Below, piece by piece: positions 1-9,483 of a DNA stretch of 64,000 bases (position 1 is its first letter; every line of letters begins with the position of its first letter). The translations under genes were made by a program, and so were the position numbers. The notes under the pieces were generated by a model. That model did no database searches. It was not told the origin of the DNA and saw nothing but the letters and a program-made list of their open reading frames with translations. Source of the stretch: Gemmatimonadota bacterium (GTDB taxonomy: Bacteria; Latescibacterota; UBA2968; UBA8231); assembly GCA_028875335.1 (NCBI GenBank), contig JAPPEF010000314.1:19189-83188 (forward strand), in the 5' to 3' direction.

Positions 1-363
1 GATCTCGCTGCCAAAGGACTGGGGGTTGTTCTCGGTCCAATCGTAGATCCGCCACCCGCGGGCGATGTAGTTGCCCAAGGGGTCGTATTGGCGCGTGCCT
101 TCTAGCAGAATGCTCACGTAGCGCTGGTAGTGTTCGCGGGCGTAGTTGCTGTACTCCCAGCCGCGCCAGCGGTACTCGTAGTAAAGCTGTTGTGGCAGAT
201 ACCACTTCCTCAGCGTGGGAGCCAGCGCACCCGGGTGGATGCGAGTGCCATGTACCCCGGGTTCGGATATTTCCCTGAAGGCTTTGGGCGGCTGGGCCAC
301 CACAGCGGAAACGCCTAAGATTGCGCTCAACAAGATGAGTACATCCCATCTCTTGTTGTACAT
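1..363 (-). CDS. Putative outer-membrane protein, N-terminal part (truncated by window edge)
   Basis: The frame is open from an ATG at 363 to the window edge (121 codons), so the 3' end is missing. An AGGAGG ribosome site lies 5 bases upstream. A signal peptide (LILLSAILGVSAVVAQ) is followed by a stretch matching the N-terminus of the 902-residue protein at 58080-60788: both have KWY[LV]PQ, a Tyr/Trp-rich EYRW segment, NYAR[ED]HY and a later [IT]RGW..YDW. It is therefore a paralogue of that protein. It is the last seen gene of a minus-strand operon, 22 bases after the preceding stop. By analogy it is a large surface or outer-membrane beta-rich protein. Its function is unknown. Confidence 0.8.
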   Translation of the reverse strand, partial: MYNKRWDVLILLSAILGVSAVVAQPPKAFREISEPGVHGTRIHPGALAPTLRKWYLPQQLYYEYRWRGWEYSNYAREHYQRYVSILLEGTRQYDPLGNYIARGWRIYDWTENNPQSFGSEI

Positions 364-385
364 AGTGCCTCCTGAATTCTGGAAC

Positions 386-2710
386 TTAGTACGCGAGGCC
401 AATGGTCCGGCTGATTTGTTGTTCCCCGAGTTGAGTCTTGAGGCGAATGTGGCACACGTAGAGGCCGGGTGGGCTCAGGCGATTCGCATCGTCGTGGCCC
501 GACCAAGTGAACAAATAGCCCGTTGCTCCGCGGCCCCCGTCGAGGCGGCGGACGCGCCGTCCATCCAGCGAGTAGATCCACACCTCCGGCTCGACCTCCA
601 CATTCAGGACCAAGAAGCGTATGTGGACTTGGTCGCCGACTCCGTCTCCGTTGGGGGTGGCGATACGAGGCGCAATCGAGAGGTTGGCAAGCAAGCGATC
701 AGACTTGGGAACATCCGGGAAAAAAACTTGCGTCGCGCGCGGCACGCTACTGGTAGGCAGCACCTCCTGCCACAGATCGGGCACCTCGGTGCGGGCCACA
801 AAGGCCCGGAACAGCGTGGGGTTTTGCTCTATCTGGACGCGCAACTGCACCCGCACGGTATCCGCGTCTTGCTCCACGGCCTGCGGCAACTGAATCAACA
901 GAGAATCGACCGTGGTCTGCTCCCACTCCACCGCGGGCAGCGCGACGCCGCCCACCCACACTTGGAGGCTGTGGGGATCGATTTGGGACGGGGTTTCAAA
1001 TAGGAGTTGGTCGAAGCCGCCGCCCTCTGTAAAGTCGCCCCACAGCTTGTAGGTAAAGGTCTCGGGCACACCTGGGGCAGCCACTTGGGGCGCAATGCGG
1101 CCTTCAATGCCTCGTATTAAGGCGTTGATGAATCGCACTTCGAGGTTTCTCACGGTCGGAGCCGCTTCGGGGTGATCCGAAGTGAGCAGGAGTTGGAGTT
1201 GTAATAGCCGTCGCGGACTCGGCGAGAAAAAAAGGCCCTGTTCGAGGTACTCCGTGCTCCAAGCACTCCAGTCGGAGCCGGCGACGATGCTAGTATCGGT
1301 CTTGCCGCGCAGGAATTTGTTCGTGCTTTCGTAGGCCGCTTTGTCGGCCAGCAGGGTCCCGTCCTTTTTGTAGTAATCAATTTTCTCAGTCAACTGGTGG
1401 CCGGTGCGGCTCCGCACCAACACATGGGTGCCTTCGGGTTCATCGGCATCCCAGTGGATCCCCAAGATCTGCTTGGAGCGCCTGTCTCCGGCGAATTTCC
1501 CAAGGTCGATAAAACCGGATTCTAAGGCCACCCCGGCCACGTGTCCGGTGGGAAAGACCATGATCTCCGACATATCCCCGCTCCGGTTCTTGTAAACCCC
1601 TGCCAAATAGCGGAAGGCGCGTGGCGTGGGCAGAAAGTACTGGAGATCGTAGCGGCCACCGCCGAGAGGCGTGAGAAACTCGTGGACCACGGCAAAATCT
1701 ATGTCGCCGACCTCCAGCTTGCTCTCTTCGGCCGAGCCTAGCAGCAGGTGATCCGCAACCATGTCGCCGATCGCGTAGCCGCGCTTTTCCGCCCCCAGCA
1801 TGAGGATGTTCTTGACCCAATAGCGCGCGCCTAGGTCCAACACCCAGATTACGTCGCGGCCCCCGGTGACGGATTGCGACCAACTCGTGTTTTGATCGCC
1901 GTCTATCATCACCGCGCCGCGGCCGGATTGTTCCTCCACTTGACCACCCCGCCGGATGGCCTGTAAGGCCACGTTCTCGCCGAGGGTGTAGGCTTCTACC
2001 TCGGCGAGGGCCGCGTCTTCGCTCTTGGAATCGGCCCGGATGCGGATGTACTGCACGGGCTGGAAGGGCGGGGGCGTTATATCCGTGGCGCTTTCCGCGC
2101 CCGTGTACAGGATGCGCGTGGTCAATTCCCGCCAAGGGCTTAGTTCGTATTCCACGACCGTCTGGTCGTTGTAGCGGGTGGTCCCGCCCAACACGCTGTA
2201 CGCAAACAGATCCTGGCCAATGGCTTCGCGATAGCCCCGCGTCCCAAAGACCCGGAAGTCGCGCAGGGGCCGTGCCCCTTCCTCGTCGGGGAAAATTAGC
2301 TGGATCTTGGTCAGCGGCACCACGCGCCCTAGATTGACCTCAATCCACCAGTCCTCGAGCGGGGCGTTCGGATCGGGTTTCCAGAAGGTTTGATAGTCGC
2401 CGTCAATGATGTTGCCGGCGGCGATCCCGGCCGCGCGGGCCGTAGAGCCCGCCCGCCGCACGCCGCCTTGGATCTCTGTGTTGCCCGCTCCTATATGCGT
2501 GTACTCGGGAGCGTCGAGTGCGGCATTGACCGTATCTGGGAACGCTACTAGCGTGAAGGCGCCGTCCGGGTCGAATTGGAGGAGACCTGGGGGAAAGGTC
2601 CATTCCTCCCATTGGGCCTGGCGATCCAGGCGATAGGCTTGGTGCTGGCCCCAAGCGGCACTGCCCGCCAACAGGGCCAGCAACAGAGGAAACACTGCGA
2701 TCCGGTTCAT
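386..2710 (-). CDS. Secreted discoidin-like protein with C-terminal TPNGDG/FlgD-Ig module
   Basis: A 774-residue exported protein. I start it at the ATG at 2710, which opens a clean signal peptide (IAVFPLLLALLAGSAAWG). A TTG at 2725 would overlap the upstream stop and add five residues. The N-terminal half has two F5/8-type C (discoidin-like) regions, each with an IDGD..T.W motif, a [VL]xLG.R stretch and a closing AE[VI]xxY or SEIMVF segment. The last ~100 residues form a FlgD-Ig-like module with TPNGDG, LDGRRVRRL and PPGLYV. It sits third of four in the operon. It is likely displayed on the surface, with the C-terminal module as an anchor or sorting domain. The ligand is unknown. Confidence 0.75.
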   Translation of the reverse strand: MNRIAVFPLLLALLAGSAAWGQHQAYRLDRQAQWEEWTFPPGLLQFDPDGAFTLVAFPDTVNAALDAPEYTHIGAGNTEIQGGVRRAGSTARAAGIAAGNIIDGDYQTFWKPDPNAPLEDWWIEVNLGRVVPLTKIQLIFPDEEGARPLRDFRVFGTRGYREAIGQDLFAYSVLGGTTRYNDQTVVEYELSPWRELTTRILYTGAESATDITPPPFQPVQYIRIRADSKSEDAALAEVEAYTLGENVALQAIRRGGQVEEQSGRGAVMIDGDQNTSWSQSVTGGRDVIWVLDLGARYWVKNILMLGAEKRGYAIGDMVADHLLLGSAEESKLEVGDIDFAVVHEFLTPLGGGRYDLQYFLPTPRAFRYLAGVYKNRSGDMSEIMVFPTGHVAGVALESGFIDLGKFAGDRRSKQILGIHWDADEPEGTHVLVRSRTGHQLTEKIDYYKKDGTLLADKAAYESTNKFLRGKTDTSIVAGSDWSAWSTEYLEQGLFFSPSPRRLLQLQLLLTSDHPEAAPTVRNLEVRFINALIRGIEGRIAPQVAAPGVPETFTYKLWGDFTEGGGFDQLLFETPSQIDPHSLQVWVGGVALPAVEWEQTTVDSLLIQLPQAVEQDADTVRVQLRVQIEQNPTLFRAFVARTEVPDLWQEVLPTSSVPRATQVFFPDVPKSDRLLANLSIAPRIATPNGDGVGDQVHIRFLVLNVEVEPEVWIYSLDGRRVRRLDGGRGATGYLFTWSGHDDANRLSPPGLYVCHIRLKTQLGEQQISRTIGLAY

Positions 2711-2721
2711 GCTCACTCGTC

Positions 2722-4824
2722 TCAATAGACCAAGGCCACGGACTGGGTGCGTTCAAAGCGGCCCCGGCCGGTCTGGGCCTGCACTTGGCACAAGTACAAC
2801 CCCGGTCTAAACAGCCGGCCGGCCGCATTGCGACCAGTCCACAATGCGGTGTGAACACCGCCGCCTTGGTGCTCGGCGAGAATGCGATCTACGGGTTCGC
2901 CCGCGAGCGTGAAAAACGTGATTTCCACGGCCGCGTCCAAAACCCCGAACAAGGTGTACTTAATTTTTAGCAGGTCGTTGTGCCCGTCTCCGTTGGGAGT
3001 GAACGTGCGGGGCGCGATTTCCAGCCCGCCGAGGACCTGCTCGACGGCGCGGCCCGCAGCGACCACTTGTAGCTGTTGGGTGCCGATCGCCGCGACTGCA
3101 TCGCCTTCTTCAACCTGCTGGCGCAAGACGCTATTGGCGCGGTTGAAAACCTCGCCGCGCAACTGGGCCGAGACCGTATAGAGCGCGGTCTTGAGGCCGA
3201 TCCGCAAGGTCTCGTCGGCGCGAATCGGCTCGGGCAGATACAGGGTCAAGCCTGCGGCATCGGTCCGCGCGCTGTCGGGTTGGACGGCCTCATCGGCAGC
3301 ATCCCTCAGATACAAAAACTCTGGCTCGGCTGGCGTGGCGATGTGCAAGGCGTCGAAGCCGGCTGCCGCCCCGCCGCCAAAGCCAGCGCGGATGGCGTAT
3401 GCGAACTCGGTTGGCTCGCCTATGGGCACTTGGGCCAGTATTGCAAGGGAATCGCCAAGCAGGCCGACCTCGCCGACTAGGGTGGGAACCAGCAGCGGGA
3501 ATAGTTCAATGGACAGCGAATCCACCCGCGCCATTTCTACCGAGCTGGCCGTCGTCATTTGCACCTCTAACTGGAAGAACCGGCGGCTGGGCAGGTCGAG
3601 GCGCGTGCCAGATTGATTCACCGCGCCAGACCAAGGCGTCCACTCTTCTCGATCCTCGGTGACGGGCCCCCGCCAGCCCACGAAGCTCGGGTCGCTGTCG
3701 TTGGTCCGCAACTTGAGTGCTTCCCATGCAGTCCGCTCGATCTCGGCCAATTCGCCTAGGTCGTTCCAAGTGAAGTACGTCAGGGGATCGGCGTCCGTGC
3801 CGTTTTTGAGGCGGAAGACGACGTCCACTTCGGCGTCCGGCGCTTCGACCAGTTCGCCGACCTGCCAGCGGCGCTCGCCATCTGCGGTTTCGCTCCACCC
3901 AGCGCCTTGTCGCCGCCACTTGCTGACCGCCATGAACACCCTTCCCAGCGTGGCCGGCTGACCCAAGTCTTGGACGTGGCTTACGTAGCGAGTCTGGCCG
4001 GCAAAGCCGCGGCCGTACAGCTCGAACTCGCCATACGCGAGGGCGAAGTTGATCTTCACCCCGGGAGCATCCGGGTTATCCGGGAAGGTTCGCCAACGCA
4101 CGAAGCGCAGGTATTGCAACGGAAAGTCGATGATGATGGGGGCGACTAAGTGCTGCTCCACGCTGCCCAAGCGGATCGGCAGAGGCTTATAATGCTCGCC
4201 GTACCGGTTCTGAGAGCGGCCTTCGAGCAACATATCCGTGGTCTCAATGAGGCTGCCCGTCAGCTCGCCTTGGTGGGGAATGTAGTGGGTCCAGGGCTTG
4301 CCAAACTGATCGCAGCAGTCTGGGTTGGCCGCGCCGGTCTTGGGATCGAATTCGGGCGGCAGGTGGATCTCAAAGCGCTCCACCGGCACGGGAGCACCTG
4401 GGTCAATCGTGTAAAATTCGCTATTGGTCTTGCTGCCGCCGGGGCCGAAGTTGGTGTTCCAATTGAAGGTCTGGGGATCGCCGTCAACGTACGTGGATAT
4501 GGGCTGGAATTGCTGAGCGAACTGCTGGTTGCCAGGCCCCCGCCAGAGCCGAGGGATACCCTCCGTCCAGAACGGATCGAGGGGAAACTGCCAGCGATCC
4601 CAGCTAAAGCGCTGAGACACTAGGGGGAGGAAGTTGACATCGGGCCGCAACTCCCACGGCTGCAGCGCACCGGGCGCACTGGTCTCGTCGCCCATCACGT
4701 TGAGCGCAGCAGTTTCGGTCCAGGAACGGCCGCCTTGGCCCCCTAGTTTCCACAGATCCTGCGCCCACGCTGGCTGCGCCTGCCAAGCCCAGAGGGCGGC
4801 CCATAGTGCGATCCACCGCAACAT
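2722..4824 (-). CDS. Secreted discoidin-like protein with C-terminal TPNGDG/FlgD-Ig module
   Basis: A 700-residue exported protein. The start is the ATG at 4824, which shares one base with the upstream TGA (TGATG) and opens a signal peptide rich in Ala and Trp ending AWAQ. The frame stays open further upstream, but that part overlaps the preceding gene and has no signal peptide. The order is: N-terminal beta region with a VDGDPQTFNW motif, a discoidin-like stretch ending in GEFELYGRGF, a middle domain with GEVGLLGDSLAI and GFDALHIATP, then FTPNGDG, PGLYLCQV and a final SVALVY. The same order occurs in the genes at 386, 4824, 60827 and 62577. It is translationally coupled to its neighbours, so it is probably made in fixed proportion with them. 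Confidence 0.78.
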   Translation of the reverse strand: MLRWIALWAALWAWQAQPAWAQDLWKLGGQGGRSWTETAALNVMGDETSAPGALQPWELRPDVNFLPLVSQRFSWDRWQFPLDPFWTEGIPRLWRGPGNQQFAQQFQPISTYVDGDPQTFNWNTNFGPGGSKTNSEFYTIDPGAPVPVERFEIHLPPEFDPKTGAANPDCCDQFGKPWTHYIPHQGELTGSLIETTDMLLEGRSQNRYGEHYKPLPIRLGSVEQHLVAPIIIDFPLQYLRFVRWRTFPDNPDAPGVKINFALAYGEFELYGRGFAGQTRYVSHVQDLGQPATLGRVFMAVSKWRRQGAGWSETADGERRWQVGELVEAPDAEVDVVFRLKNGTDADPLTYFTWNDLGELAEIERTAWEALKLRTNDSDPSFVGWRGPVTEDREEWTPWSGAVNQSGTRLDLPSRRFFQLEVQMTTASSVEMARVDSLSIELFPLLVPTLVGEVGLLGDSLAILAQVPIGEPTEFAYAIRAGFGGGAAAGFDALHIATPAEPEFLYLRDAADEAVQPDSARTDAAGLTLYLPEPIRADETLRIGLKTALYTVSAQLRGEVFNRANSVLRQQVEEGDAVAAIGTQQLQVVAAGRAVEQVLGGLEIAPRTFTPNGDGHNDLLKIKYTLFGVLDAAVEITFFTLAGEPVDRILAEHQGGGVHTALWTGRNAAGRLFRPGLYLCQVQAQTGRGRFERTQSVALVY

Positions 4825-6788
4825 CAGTACACAACCCCTATGGTGCGGGTCTCGGCGAAGGACTCCACGGCTCCTTCGACTGCGACCCTGAGCAGATACA
4901 GTCCCACGGGCACCAAGCGACCGTCCACGTTGCGGCCATCCCAAGTGGCAGTGTGCGGGCCTCGACCCCGATCCTCGCGGAAGGCGTACACGCGTCGGCC
5001 CGATAAGTCGAAGACCTCCAGCGTATTGGGAGCGTCGTTGAGAAGCTGGAGCAGGCTGTATTGAACGGTAATCCGGTCGTTCACTCCATCGCCATTGGGG
5101 GTTATCACCCGGGGACTGAAATCCGCGATGCGCAGCACGTCGTTCCGCGACTCGGGCGACGTGAGGACTTGCAGCTTGTTGGTCGTAACCTGCGAGTTGG
5201 GATCGTCTACGGGGCGCAAAGGGCGGGGCGGCGGCAAGACCGGCTGGGGCAATTCCTCGCTTTCAGTATCTAGGGCCTGGGCATTGAAAAACGTGGACTG
5301 CACGAGTAACTCGGCATCGAAAATAACCCGCAGCGAGGTCGGAGCGGCGATCCGGTTGTCCGGAAAATACAGCGTCAGGCCGTCGGACGCCTCTTCAACG
5401 GCACTAGGAGTGACCAGACTCCGGCTGCTCTCGTCGGCACCCAGCAAAAGCTCGACAAAAGTCGGGCGCGTTGGCGTGATAATTTTCAGCGCGTCGATCC
5501 CCACATCCGCGTCGCGGACATCGGCCAACAGGTCGTACGCGAATCGGGAGGGCACGCCTACGGGCACCATGGCAAAACCGTCTTGGGGCGCGGGGTCGGC
5601 CAGCAGGGAAATTTCGCCGAACAACCTCCGCGCCAAGGGGGGGGAGGCAATTTCCAAGGTCAGGTCGTCAACGCGGAGGCCGTCTGAGATCTGGCCGCTT
5701 TTCATGATGACGCGGAACTGGACGTAGCGCCGCGGGCTGGGCAACGCGACCGCCTGACCCGAAGCAGTGAACGGCTCCGACCAAGTGCTCCAATTTACCT
5801 GATCGGCCTCAACGCCACCTTTGACATCAGCGGTCAGAGATTTATAGGCGTCTTCGGTGACTACGGTTAGCTCGTTGAGAAACTTGTTGGTAATCTCGTA
5901 ATAGACCTCTGGCGAATCGTCGAGTCCCGAGCGCATCTGAAAACTGAGCGAGACATCTGCTTGAGGAGTCTCAACTAAGTCACCAGTGTCCGCATCAACC
6001 CGCAGCGCGACCGCGCTCCAGTTCAGGGTACCGAAATTGGTGGGTTCGCCGAGGTCGATGACCTTGGACAGGTACTCTCCCTTGGGCACGAAACCCGAGC
6101 CGTAGATTTCGATCTCGGCGATCTCAAAGGGGTTTTTCGACAGCACCCGCAGCGCGACATAGCGGATGAACTGGTTGGGAAATTCAACCACGGCAATGCT
6201 GTCGCGGGAGAATTCTACCCGCTTCATAAGCTGGTAGATGGGCTGGTTGTCCTCGCCGAATTCGAGGCCGTTATTGACGTATAGCTCATAGCCCCGAATG
6301 TAATCCTCCCAATAGGGAATACCCTCGTCGTCAACGCCCGTCAGACGCGGAAAGAACGCAATGCGGTTGACCGGGAAGCGGCTTCCTAGATCGAGGGAAA
6401 AACGCCGACCCGTTTGGTTGGAGCCGAAGCGTTTGAAGCGGTCCGCGGTGGAGGTGTTGGGATCGCCATCTACGAGGGGAATGTCCGATTCCTTGAGCGG
6501 GTAGTTATTCCAGATGTGGGCTTGGGAGCGCTCGGGGATGTACCCTTCTATGGGGAAGGCCGAAACCCACGTGAGGGCTTGGATGATGTTATCTGTCGGC
6601 TTGAATCCGGCGATCTGGATCGCGCCGGGTACGCTGAAATCAATGGCCGTAGTGGCCCGAGCCTCGGATTGCCAGCTCCGATCGTCCTCGTTGATCCCCC
6701 ACGTCCGCAACTCGGCATCGGCGCTGCTCCAAAAGACCACGGCCAGCAGCGCGGCGCTGACTAGGGGTCGCCGTCTGGGTGCTCGCAA
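4824..6788 (-). CDS. Secreted discoidin-like protein with C-terminal TPNGDG/FlgD-Ig module
   Basis: A 654-residue protein and the first gene of the minus-strand operon. The start is a TTG at 6788 with AGGAG eight bases upstream; no ATG or GTG gives a full signal peptide. The signal (LVSAALLAVVFWSSADA) is followed by a VDGDPNTSTA motif, an LDLGSRFPVNRIAFFPR discoidin-like strand, AEIEIYGSGF, a middle domain (LFGEISLL, VGIDALKIITP, LTLYFP) and the C-terminal ITPNGDGVND, LSGRRVYAF and VPVGLYLLRV. It is the closest in layout to the gene at 60827. It is probably an extracellular adhesive or structural subunit. Only its exported beta-rich nature is clear. Confidence 0.78.
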   Translation of the reverse strand: MRAPRRRPLVSAALLAVVFWSSADAELRTWGINEDDRSWQSEARATTAIDFSVPGAIQIAGFKPTDNIIQALTWVSAFPIEGYIPERSQAHIWNNYPLKESDIPLVDGDPNTSTADRFKRFGSNQTGRRFSLDLGSRFPVNRIAFFPRLTGVDDEGIPYWEDYIRGYELYVNNGLEFGEDNQPIYQLMKRVEFSRDSIAVVEFPNQFIRYVALRVLSKNPFEIAEIEIYGSGFVPKGEYLSKVIDLGEPTNFGTLNWSAVALRVDADTGDLVETPQADVSLSFQMRSGLDDSPEVYYEITNKFLNELTVVTEDAYKSLTADVKGGVEADQVNWSTWSEPFTASGQAVALPSPRRYVQFRVIMKSGQISDGLRVDDLTLEIASPPLARRLFGEISLLADPAPQDGFAMVPVGVPSRFAYDLLADVRDADVGIDALKIITPTRPTFVELLLGADESSRSLVTPSAVEEASDGLTLYFPDNRIAAPTSLRVIFDAELLVQSTFFNAQALDTESEELPQPVLPPPRPLRPVDDPNSQVTTNKLQVLTSPESRNDVLRIADFSPRVITPNGDGVNDRITVQYSLLQLLNDAPNTLEVFDLSGRRVYAFREDRGRGPHTATWDGRNVDGRLVPVGLYLLRVAVEGAVESFAETRTIGVVY

Positions 6789-6869
6789 GGCGTGTGCTCC
6801 TCTGGGATTTGTATTACTTCTTCAATTGACGGAATTTAATTCAACTTTTGCTAGGGAACAAATTTTTAA

Positions 6870-8378
6870 ATGACCCGGGAGAGCTTTCACAACGTCTTCG
6901 CCGTCGATCTGCGCTCCCTCGCGCTCTTGCGCGTGGTCTTGGCCGCATTGGGCCTCATCGACCTCGTCATCAGAGCGGGGGACTTGGGCGCGTTCTACAC
7001 GGACCAAGGGGCCTTTCCGCGCCAAGCAGCCCTCGAGTACTACCGCAGCAAGACGGTCGTCTCGCTGCATCTGCTGAGCGGCGACAACGCCATTCAGACG
7101 GCGCTCTTCCTCGTCGCCGGTGTGGCCTTGGTGGCCTTGCTGTTGGGGTATCGCACCCGGTTGGCCGCGTTTTGGGCGTTTGTCTTGTTGGCGTCCATCC
7201 ACGTGCGTACCCCGCCTCTGCTCCAAGCCGGGGACACCTTGTTGCGGGTGCTGTTCTTTTGGTCCCTCTTTCTGCCGCTGGGCGCGCGCTGCTCGCTGGA
7301 CGCCGTCCTCAACCCGCGCCCCAACCCGCCGAGCAGTCCGTCGCCACCCTTGGCGACGCACCGACATTTTTCCGTCGGCAGTGCCGCACTGCTCCTCCAA
7401 GTGGCCATGATGTACGTGTGCAGTGCCCTGTTCAAAACCGGCGCTGAGTGGCGCGTCGATGGTACAGCCATTCACTACGCGCTCCAACTCGACTACATGG
7501 TGACTCCCGTCGGCGCGTGGCTGCGGCAATGGAGCGACCTGCTGCCGGTGCTGACTCGCCTCGTCTATTACTTTGAACTCGTGGCCCCTTTCTTCCTCTT
7601 CTGCCCCCTATTTTCCACCGCGCTGCGCGGGCTGCTCCTGCCAGCTTTCGCCGTCATGCACTTGGCTTTTGGCCTGTGCCTGCAAATCGGCCTCTTCCCC
7701 TGGGTCAGCGCGGCGGCCTTGATTCCCTTTATTCCGGCCGTGGCGTGGGACTGGCTGGGCCGGCGCATCGCCGCCAAAGGTGTGAGGCTCGGCGAATTCG
7801 CCCGCGCGTTCCTGCCCTTGCGTGACTCGTCCCATCAGACCGGCCGCATTGGTTCGGTTGCGTGCGCGTTCTTTTTGCTCTATACCGCAGCTTGGAACGC
7901 GGCGTCCCTGCCGCGAACGGCCTTTGCTATGCCCGCCTCGCTCAAGTGGATTGGCGAGTTGGTGCAGCTAGAGCAGACTTGGGACATGTTCGCGCCGCAG
8001 CCCTCGCAATCCAATGGCTGGTTCGTCATGCCCGGCCTCCTAGCGGATGGGACGACCGTGGATGTGTACCGTCGGACCGTATCACCACCTGAGCGGAAGA
8101 AGCCCCGAGACGGCTCGGCTTATTTTGCCAATTATCGGTGGAGGAAGTTTCTGCTGACGTTGGCGCACAAAAAGCACGAGGATTACCGATTTTACTACGG
8201 CCGCTACCTGTGCCAGCAGTGGAATGCCGGCCGCCGCGGCGACGAGCGGCTAAAGACCTTTAGCATCTACTTCGCCGAAGAAAAAACCCTGCTGTACCCG
8301 GCGGCTGAGCAGACTGTCGAAGTGCTTCTGTGGCGTCACGACTGCTTCAAACGGGCCGTGACCATCCACCGCCCCTGA
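6870..8378 (+). CDS. HTTM-domain (vitamin K-dependent gamma-carboxylase-like) membrane protein
   Basis: A 502-residue polytopic protein. About eight hydrophobic segments fill residues 15-350, with the HTTM-type signature of 'LA+LRV' near the N-terminus, YRTRLAAF and TPPLLQAGDTLLRVL. A polar C-terminal domain follows (WDMFAPQPSQSNGW, then Arg/Lys-rich strands to the end), as is usual for bacterial HTTM proteins. The family is related to gamma-glutamyl carboxylase, but no bacterial substrate can be read here. The gene diverges from the operon at 6788. Only a weak AGGGA lies 13 bases before the ATG. HTTM genes often accompany DCC-type thiol proteins, and one lies at 31324, not adjacent. Confidence 0.8.
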   Translation: MTRESFHNVFAVDLRSLALLRVVLAALGLIDLVIRAGDLGAFYTDQGAFPRQAALEYYRSKTVVSLHLLSGDNAIQTALFLVAGVALVALLLGYRTRLAAFWAFVLLASIHVRTPPLLQAGDTLLRVLFFWSLFLPLGARCSLDAVLNPRPNPPSSPSPPLATHRHFSVGSAALLLQVAMMYVCSALFKTGAEWRVDGTAIHYALQLDYMVTPVGAWLRQWSDLLPVLTRLVYYFELVAPFFLFCPLFSTALRGLLLPAFAVMHLAFGLCLQIGLFPWVSAAALIPFIPAVAWDWLGRRIAAKGVRLGEFARAFLPLRDSSHQTGRIGSVACAFFLLYTAAWNAASLPRTAFAMPASLKWIGELVQLEQTWDMFAPQPSQSNGWFVMPGLLADGTTVDVYRRTVSPPERKKPRDGSAYFANYRWRKFLLTLAHKKHEDYRFYYGRYLCQQWNAGRRGDERLKTFSIYFAEEKTLLYPAAEQTVEVLLWRHDCFKRAVTIHRP

Positions 8379-8387
8379 AGCAAAAAA

Positions 8388-8415
8388 AGGGGACGAAGCG
8401 TGCGCCCCGTCCCCT
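8388..8415 (-). terminator. Rho-independent terminator of the CBM9-like gene
   Basis: An 8-base stem (AGGGGACG/CGTCCCCT) with a 12-base loop. On the minus strand it is followed by a run of seven T, so it ends the transcript of the gene at 8438-9373. It lies between convergent genes. Confidence 0.75.
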
Positions 8416-8437
8416 GCAAAGCAACCTGCAGTAACGC

Positions 8438-9373
8438 TCAATCGAGCAGGCTATGCGTGCGGCTCTTGATCCGTCCCCAAGTGACGTTTTCCACCGCAGA
8501 TTCCACCTCAGCAGGATCGTGCGTCAGAATGGTCTGGAAGTCGGCGGCTTGATCGCCGTCGGCCTGTCCGTCGAACGCACCGCCTACGTACCCGTACATG
8601 CCGGCACCACCGCCGCCTTCCGGGTTATCGACGTCGTTGAGGCGCGGCGTCGTGTGGGTGATCTGGTCGGGCGCGAAGGTGTAGCGCTGGTTCAAATCAC
8701 CGTCCGGACCAGCCGGATCGTACGAGGCCCACAAGGCCAGCTTTATCTCATAGGTGTACTCGACGTTCGTCGACCCGTGAGTGGCGTCTGGTGGGGTCAG
8801 TTGCGTAGCAGCCAAGCCCCAAGGCGGCTGCCCTCCCCAGTCTCCCTCGGGGAAGTCGCCTCCGCCTAGAATACCGCCGTAGTCAATGCCAAATTCATTG
8901 CTGGCCAGCGAGTTGACTACGATGCGATAGCCGTTTTGCGCCTCCTCTATATTTTCGTTCACCAAGATCGACCCCCCAGAGTGGTCGGCATCGACCCCGA
9001 TCATCATGGTGTCGTCGTCCCACCAGTTCCGCAGGTTGTCTCCCCAGCTACTCTTGAGGCTGTCGTCGGCCACCCGAGCAAAGAAGTAGAGGGCGTTGTC
9101 TGGGGGTAGGCTCCAAGCCATGAAATAGCTCGCTTGGTAGTCGTCGCCCTGGGCTCCCGGCCCCTGACCGACGAATTGCCCAGCCCAAGCCTCAATGCCG
9201 TCGGGCCCTACGGCAAAGTCTCGGTCGAACCAACCCCAGTCGTCTTCTGAGCCATCTATGTTCATAGACGAAGGATCGGGCACTGAAGGGAGGAAGAAAA
9301 TTGCCCCGGTGTGAGCCGTAGCTGCGCTAGCGAGAGCCAGCGCTAAAAGCACTGCAAGGGCGGATGTTTTCAT
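8438..9373 (-). CDS. Secreted CBM9/DOMON-like sugar-binding protein
   Basis: A 311-residue exported protein. The ATG at 9373 has AAGGAG eight bases upstream and opens a typical signal peptide ending TAHTG; the longer frame upstream is discarded. The family-9 carbohydrate-binding-like fold is suggested by IDGSEDDWGW, YFFARVADDSL and WWDDDTMMIGVDADHSGG, which matches the order IDG..DDW / LY..ARV.DD / W.DD.... in that family. It is paralogous to the gene at 14796 along its whole length and ends with the same VTWGRIK motif. It is a lone transcription unit with its own consensus promoter and terminator, so probably strongly expressed. Binding of a sugar is inferred, not shown. Confidence 0.75.
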   Translation of the reverse strand: MKTSALAVLLALALASAATAHTGAIFFLPSVPDPSSMNIDGSEDDWGWFDRDFAVGPDGIEAWAGQFVGQGPGAQGDDYQASYFMAWSLPPDNALYFFARVADDSLKSSWGDNLRNWWDDDTMMIGVDADHSGGSILVNENIEEAQNGYRIVVNSLASNEFGIDYGGILGGGDFPEGDWGGQPPWGLAATQLTPPDATHGSTNVEYTYEIKLALWASYDPAGPDGDLNQRYTFAPDQITHTTPRLNDVDNPEGGGGAGMYGYVGGAFDGQADGDQAADFQTILTHDPAEVESAVENVTWGRIKSRTHSLLD

Positions 9374-9428
9374 CCTGCACTCCTTTCTGAAAACAATGGC
9401 TTGCTGCTTGCGCGAGATACTCCGTAAA

Positions 9429-9457
9429 TATCTACGTGTGGTGCAACGAGTTGTCAA
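9429..9457 (-). promoter_or_regulatory. Sigma70-type promoter for the CBM9-like gene
   Basis: On the minus strand TTGACA (9452-9457) is followed after exactly 17 bases by TAGATA (9429-9434). The promoter lies about 55 bases upstream of the ATG at 9373. Confidence 0.7.
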
Positions 9458-9483
9458 GAAAAATGTAACGCGAGGAATCCCGA

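Noticed and set aside
215..1003. A 262-codon plus-strand frame
   Set aside because: It overlaps two minus-strand genes with signal peptides and paralogues elsewhere in the window.
4150..4623. A 157-codon frame on the plus strand
   Set aside because: It is antisense to the discoidin-like gene at 2722-4824, whose signal peptide and domain order are convincing.
6826..6854. TTGACG followed by TGCTAG as a promoter for the HTTM gene
   Set aside because: The -10 box is too far from consensus and the leader would be under ten bases.
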